A program made the position numbers and the translations under genes. From the NCBI GenBank assembly GCA_002633005.1, contig NMRA01000210.1, positions 644,178 to 692,882 of the forward strand: DNA of 48,705 bases, read 5' to 3'. Under the pieces are notes generated by a model that was given only the letters and a program-made list of their open reading frames with translations, was not told the DNA's origin and ran no database searches. Position 1 is the stretch's first letter. Every line of letters starts with the position of its first letter. This stretch comes from Phoronis australis (lineage: Eukaryota > Phoronida > Phoronidae). Below are positions 45,001-48,705 of the stretch, piece by piece.

Positions 45001-46555
45001 AGACCTCTTTATCAAATTCGTTAAGAAAGAGCACGGCGATGACTACCCATTTGATGGTAAGTATCATGTTGATCAGTTGCTTCAGTACTCTTAACTTTAA
45101 CTTTGTGTTTGACTTTTTGAGACATCAAAGATCTATAGGGTGCTTTACAATGCAAGTGAACCAGTGCGAGAATAAGGTTATCTCAAATCTTATTTAGTGA
45201 CCTTCATTCTAACTAATGTATCAAAAAACAAGCTACGCCAAGTAGTAAAAGTGTATGTTTTCTGAAAGAAAAAGACCAGATTATAAAATATGTTTTTTAT
45301 TGATGAACCATTATTATTATTACGTTAAAACCTTTTTAAGTCAAAATTTCATTTTTAAGAAAGGTACATGGGTAGCAAAACAACGCCGTGGTAGATTTTA
45401 ATTAAACCCTTCATAAATGAAAACTTCACCATGTACTTCTAAAACGCTGTAAGGAATTTCCTATTACTCATTTAATTTTGTTTCTATGACAAATTAACTC
45501 GCGAAACGTAAAGTATTTTTGAGATTGATGAATAAATACTAAAATTTGAAAAGTTTCAGTGAAATTCACCGTGCCGTTTTCGCAAACTTGTGTTCCTAAG
45601 TTGAAATTAAGCCGATTTGCCGAAGCCGAGGAAAACGTTGAGAGTTGTCAAAGTCTCACGGTTGTCACTTAATTATTCGGTTAAAACTTGTTTTTGGTCA
45701 CTATAACTTATACATCCCTTCACCAGTTACAGTTTTGTTTCAGTGACTTTGCTCGAGCATAAAACGGGCTTCTTTATATAATGAATTGATTGATTGATTG
45801 ATTGATTGATTGCAGGACCTGGCTCAGTTTTGGCACATGCTTTTTTCCCAAAAACTGGAATCGCTCATTTTGATGATGACGAAAACTGGGCTCTTAATCC
45901 TGAAGACGGTATGTTCAACGAATTCTGTTTAGAACAAGCTGGTCTTGGAAGTTATCGTAACTTGTTTATTCGGTAGTGTAAGTAACGGAAATAGACAACG
46001 TTGAAATCAAATTAACATTAAGTAACATTTTAAAATTTGACTATGGTCAAAATGCTCTCAGTAAAAACAACTGTACGCTCTACAGGAGTTTTGTTCATCA
46101 GATAAATAAAATAACTCAAACAGGAGAATTTATTTTTGACATATCGACAACGCCGGCCTGAACAACAGCTTTCACGTTTCTTTCTGTGGATGGAGCCGAG
46201 AGATATCAGCTTTACCGGTTGCATAACACCTGGAAATGTTACTTACACTTACAGCTTTGAACACATTTCTGAACAAATTTAGTAACTTTTTCACAGACAA
46301 GTGTGACACGAAATGTTATTAAAGTTGCGGAGAGGACTTGCACAGTATGGTCGTATTGACTTCCATGAATGACTGTCGTTTTGATTGCAGGTACGTTCTT
46401 CGGTTACGTTAGTCTTCATGAATTTGGTCATTTGTTGGGCTTAAAACACACAGACAACTTCAAAGCTGTTATGGCTCCGTACTACAAGACAGATCCCAAC
46501 CCGAAACTGCACCTTGATGACATTGAAGGAATTGTGCAACTATATTCTGCAGTTC
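32995..46555 (+). CDS. Matrix metalloproteinase (secreted, zinc-dependent), 3' end unresolved
   Basis: Secreted endopeptidase of the M10A family, acting on extracellular matrix and cell-surface proteins. Five exons join in phase: 32995-33075, 35848-36122, 44878-45056, 45816-45908 and 46391-46555, giving 264 residues. Order: signal peptide (about 1-18); propeptide with peptidoglycan-binding-like fold and cysteine switch KRCGNPD (Cys83); RRRR furin site (100-103); catalytic domain with structural-metal loop HGDDYPFDG (171-179), AHAFFP, HFDDDENW, zinc site HEFGHLLGLKH (219-229; ligands His219, His223, His229; catalytic Glu220) and Met-turn Met237. The furin site suggests activation in the secretory pathway. 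No hemopexin repeat or transmembrane segment is visible. The ortholog is not assigned; 264 residues is close to matrilysin (MMP7) size, but more exons may follow. Confidence 0.9.
33076..35847 (+). other. MMP intron 1 (2.8 kb)
   Basis: No exon is recognised. It contains the CCGGTTGCATGAAAC inverted-repeat element at 35211-35549. The rest is AT-rich with no clear repeats. The ORF at 34248-34670 shows nothing recognisable. Confidence 0.55.
35211..35549. mobile_element. Inverted-repeat element with CCGGTTGCATGAAACA ends
   Basis: CCGGTTGCATGAAACA (35213-35228) and TGTTTCATGCAACCGG (35531-35546) are exact inverted repeats, followed inward by looser matches (TACTCAAC and TTGAGTCC). About 340 bases with no ORF. 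The target duplication is not evident. Confidence 0.65.
35848..36122 (+). CDS. MMP exon 2: propeptide, cysteine switch and furin site
   Basis: The acceptor is CTTACATTTCAG and the donor TACAA|GTACGT; phase 0 in, phase 2 out. It encodes LQQYGHV, the domain helix TLTGAIKNFQHFAAINETGE, ALVAKRCGNPD (cysteine switch; family consensus PRCGxPD) and HSRRRRFVL (furin site). Lys replaces the usual Pro before RCG. Confidence 0.9.
37124..37157 (+). repeat. Exact 17-base tandem duplication
   Basis: GAGCAACTCTAATGATA occurs twice in a row at 37124-37140 and 37141-37157 with no difference, which suggests a recent slippage or repair event. Confidence 0.9.
38058..38969 (+). pseudogene. Captured two-exon secreted-type gene in transposon, copy 2
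   Basis: A TATA-like CATATAAACA lies about 20 bases before the ATG at 38058, which starts MEFLSKYVVALSLITA (signal-like) and stops after 33 codons. A second frame carries VDNCGQQGQLSDKKC and APCVLYVYDYAVPFGDYTT to the donor at 38292|GTAAGT. The acceptor TGTTACAG at 38937 joins it in phase 1 to a lysine-rich end and TGA at 38967-38969. A one-base deletion relative to copy 1 near 38164 adds a further break. I do not recognise the family; no function is assigned. Confidence 0.4.
40393..42047. mobile_element. 1.7 kb TTAA-target DNA element, copy B
   Basis: The ends AGGAGAATGCCACCC and GGGTGGCATGCTCCT are inverted; TTAA flanks both (40389-40392 and 42048-42051). Matches copy A (24819-26519) along its length, with scattered small indels. 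It sits inside the GGGGCTATTCGG element and the MMP intron. Confidence 0.78.
40760..40945 (-). pseudogene. P2X7-intracellular-domain-like ORF start, broken, in element B
   Basis: Same region as 25190-25377. DELELISPDFAGG and EQEYSDEELLERRREQAQ can still be read on the minus strand, but a stop precedes DELEL and a small insertion near 40805 breaks the frame. Confidence 0.4.
44878..45056 (+). CDS. MMP exon 3: catalytic domain, front half
   Basis: The acceptor is GGTGTTGCAG and the donor GATG|GTAAGT; phase 2 in, phase 1 out. It encodes VRLSFEQWANHSGLSFTQVF, ADLFIKF and HGDDYPFDG, the structural zinc and calcium loop of MMPs. Confidence 0.9.
45785..45812 (+). repeat. ATTG microsatellite, seven exact units, at the MMP exon 4 acceptor
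   Basis: Seven perfect ATTG units end at 45812 and merge into the acceptor TTGCAG|GA of exon 4. The array therefore supplies the stretch where the branch point and pyrimidine tract should be. Confidence 0.92.
45816..45908 (+). CDS. MMP exon 4: AHAFFP and FDDDE segment
   Basis: A 93-base exon in phase 1, after an acceptor formed by the end of an ATTG microsatellite, with donor GACG|GTATGT. It encodes GPGSVLAHAFFPKTGIAHFD followed by DDENWALNPED. The two histidines (AHAFF and AHFD) are structural zinc ligands in this family. Confidence 0.92.
46391..46555 (+). CDS. MMP exon 5: zinc-binding active site and Met-turn
   Basis: The acceptor is TTTGATTGCAG and the donor GTTC|GTAAGT; phase 1 in and out. 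It encodes VSLHEFGHLLGLKHTDN with the HExxHxxGxxH site, VMAPYY with the Met-turn, and LHLDDIEGIVQLYSAV, the closing helix of the catalytic domain. Confidence 0.93.
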
Positions 46556-46557
46556 GT

Positions 46558-46716
46558 AAGTTTTAGCTCAGAAAACCACGCACGGAGACAAAATTTACCA
46601 TCACGAAGTTTTAGCTCAGCAAATCATTACTCACGCAAGGAGACAAAATTCAACATCACGAAGTTTCAACTCAGCAAACCATGACTCGCGCACGGAGACA
46701 AAATTCACCATCACGA
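46558..46716 (+). repeat. Minisatellite of about 55 bases, three units, starting at the MMP exon 5 donor
   Basis: Each unit begins AAGTTT(T/C)(A)GCTCAG-like sequence and ends AAAATT(C/T)A(C/A)CATCACG. The first overlaps the donor GTAAGTTTTAG. Later copies read CGAAGTTTTAG and CGAAGTTTCAA, so they lack the GT. Confidence 0.85.
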
Positions 46717-47890
46717 ACTTTTCGTTCAACTAACGTGTTCAGTAAATTCGGTCAACTTAATTTTCAAGTAAACGAAAGTTATACAGTATTTACTTCCTGG
46801 AAAAATAACAAAATTACTAAGAGTGAATATCAATAATTCTTTTATTGTAAGATTTGTGATTAAAATTAAGTAAAGACATCACTGAAACTATTTTTCAAAC
46901 TCGAAAAATTCTCTCTTTGTCCGATGCGAACATCATGTAGATTTGACGACACTTTGTTTTCCGTGTTTTTAAAAAACAACATGCATATTTTAATATGGTT
47001 AAGTTCGTAATGCAGCATGAAGGTTATCAACTCAATTGGATAAACTTTTGCAAATCATTGTCACACGGGTTCAAGAATAAGTTCCTTCTCTCTTTCTGTT
47101 GTCATTGCTTGGAATCTCAGTGAAGAATTGTGTATAGGACTGAATGAACCGTATGTCAGCGTGGCCAACATTGACCTATTTCTTGAAAGTTACTTCGACC
47201 TTACGCTCACACTTCAGGATTGCCGAGAAAATTGTTTAGTCAAGTAATTATGAACGCATCAGAATATAGAAATAAACGACAATTTTTTTCAGTAACTATC
47301 AGTTAGACGTATGTTCTCAGAAGATTCTTATTTTTCTCGAGTGAAATTTAATCATTTTTGGAAATAATTGTGTGGAGCGTAAGAGTGATTTTCAGTCTTG
47401 AGTCTTTTAAGACTTAAAAGTCACTTTTCGTAAAATACAACCCAGGTGGCATGTGAGATTTTAATTAGACTGTATAAATAGCTAACAAACAAAAGTCGAA
47501 ATTGGTCTTTAGTTTTCGTGAAATAGGTTTCGTATTCCATACTGTGATAGGATTCCATTTCCGTTGGCAAGTCAAGTCACAGAGAAAGTAAGTTTCGAAT
47601 TTGCAACTTCAGGGTGGTCAACCTCAATAAACTCTGAACTGTTTTCTATGAGTAGCCAATTGGCTTCGATGTTCTTGTTGGTAACGGAATCAGAGTCCTA
47701 TTACAGTAAAGTACGTCAATTTTATGAGTGTGAAGTCTCTCGGCACACTAACACTTCTTTCGACACTCGGTATAGTTGTCGATCATCCAGAGAACAACTA
47801 TATAGCAGATCACCAAATTAAAATGACGTTATATTTCGAGACCGGTTATGTCTCATTTTCATGTTGAAGTAAAATGGCATATGGCAACAG

Positions 47891-48081
47891 CAGTCGGTCA
47901 CAGAAGGCCCCAACGCAGTAGTGTGCAAGTGTACAGTAAAACGCGAACTACAGACGCAATGGGAGGCACAAATCAAAAGGATACTAAACCATGCTTTGGT
48001 GATTTCAGCCAGTACTCGTTTTGTCATCGTGTAATGCACCATTGGCGCCAATCTCTAAAGCTAAAAGCAAGAATCAACTAA
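47891..48081 (+). CDS. Possible alternative MMP terminal exon
   Basis: Acceptor GGCAACAG at 47890 would join exon 5 in phase 1 and give 63 more residues to a TAA at 48081, including KPCFGDFSQYSFC with two cysteines. The pyrimidine tract is poor. Competing acceptors in the same phase are at 47292 (TTTTTTTCAG, only four codons to a stop) and near 47614. None is proven. Confidence 0.2.
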
Positions 48082-48191
48082 AAACTTATTTATGATCGAC
48101 ATATGTCCCGAATGATATATAATAGCTCGTGCGTCTCAAGCTCGTTACCAGAGATGAAACAAGATGGGGTAGGCGATATAACGTCATCGAT

Positions 48192-48247
48192 TATGACTAA
48201 TACAATTACAAGTAAGGCCATTATATGACTAACACAATTACAAGTAA
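48192..48247 (+). repeat. 24-base direct repeat
   Basis: TATGACTAATACAATTACAA (48192) and TATGACTAACACAATTACAA (48224) start two 24-base copies 8 bases apart, with one mismatch. Confidence 0.85.
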
Positions 48248-48299
48248 TAGATAGTGACTAAACATAAGTAAGGTAAAAAATACCAATCTCTGGTAAGAT

Positions 48300-48705
48300 G
48301 GGCATCAACCAGCTGCCGTCTCCACACCCGGTCATCAGCCTCAACTACCTGCTTCACCATCCAGCCTGCCGCCTATCTCTGGTAACAACCCTTTACCTTT
48401 GGGCTTTAATCTTGATGAGATGGTTCGTAACCTTATTGTTACCGACCAGTTCATTGATTTTTACCATGTGCTGCACCCCACGCAATCGTCCTCCTCCGTC
48501 CTGTCAATTAATCCTCAGGATGACCAGCAGGTCATCATTTCCACCCCCAAATCGAAATGCCTTCAAAGCTCCAACGAATGGTTTCATGCCTTCCTAATTT
48601 ATATGTCCATTTAAACCACCTCCCATCCGCACCAGGCCCCCCACTTGTGCAAATATGCTCAGACTATTTTGTACTTCATCTCCACCTTCGGATACCACCA
48701 TGTCA
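48300..48705 (+). pseudogene. Retrotransposon gag-like ORF (DIRS-like), broken and cut by the window edge
   Basis: A proline-rich stretch is followed by NLDEMVRNLIVTDQFIDF, then SSNEWFHAFLIYMSI and a stop at 48612-48614. The same frame resumes APHLCKYAQTILYFISTFGY to the edge. The W..AF.IY ... AP.L.KY...I ... FGY pattern is one I associate with ORF1 of DIRS-type retrotransposons in aquatic animals. The in-frame stop means this copy is degenerate. Confidence 0.45.

Noticed and set aside
46556-48705. Hemopexin repeats of the MMP
   Set aside because: No FDA- or DAA-type hemopexin blades, nor the flanking Cys pair, could be found in any frame in phase with exon 5.

Overview
This is eukaryotic, animal genomic DNA: protein-coding exons with GT-AG introns, several families of DNA transposons and a 538-base assembly gap (22596-23133). 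The two host genes are typical of animals, and the transposon types fit a marine invertebrate such as a cnidarian, lancelet or hemichordate. I cannot resolve the phylum from this window. There is no bacterial, CRISPR or phage content.

Layout. (1) 1-17643, + strand: the 3' two thirds of a multi-exon gene for a protein with two RGS domains, most like RGS22. Thirteen exons can be chained with consistent splice phase; they give 765 residues and the natural stop. Ten exons lie in the first 5 kb. A 10.7 kb intron (5045-15711), packed with short repeats, splits the second RGS domain. (2) 17644-32994: intergenic, with no host gene that I can support. It holds a nested transposon composite (21782-27017) and several minisatellites. 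(3) 32995-46555, + strand: a matrix metalloproteinase gene with five phase-consistent exons: signal peptide, propeptide with cysteine switch, furin site, and a complete zinc catalytic domain. The 3' end is unresolved; no hemopexin repeat is visible before the window ends. Its 8.75 kb second intron holds a 5.2 kb transposon with another transposon nested in it. (4) 48300-48705: a broken retrotransposon gag-like ORF that runs off the right edge.

The mobile DNA is the most unusual part. Two TTAA-target families are present. One has long inverted arms and encodes a THAP zinc-finger protein (Kolobok-like). The other is about 1.7 kb, has AGGAG-ended termini, and carries the start of a P2X7-intracellular-domain-like ORF. 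A third family ends in GGGGCTATTCGG, appears to duplicate only AT, and carries a small two-exon, secreted-type reading frame that looks like a captured gene. Copies of the three families are nested in one another, so the order of insertion can be read.

Limits: exon calls rest on reading frames, splice consensus and recognition of family motifs by eye. No alignment, transcript or database search was run.
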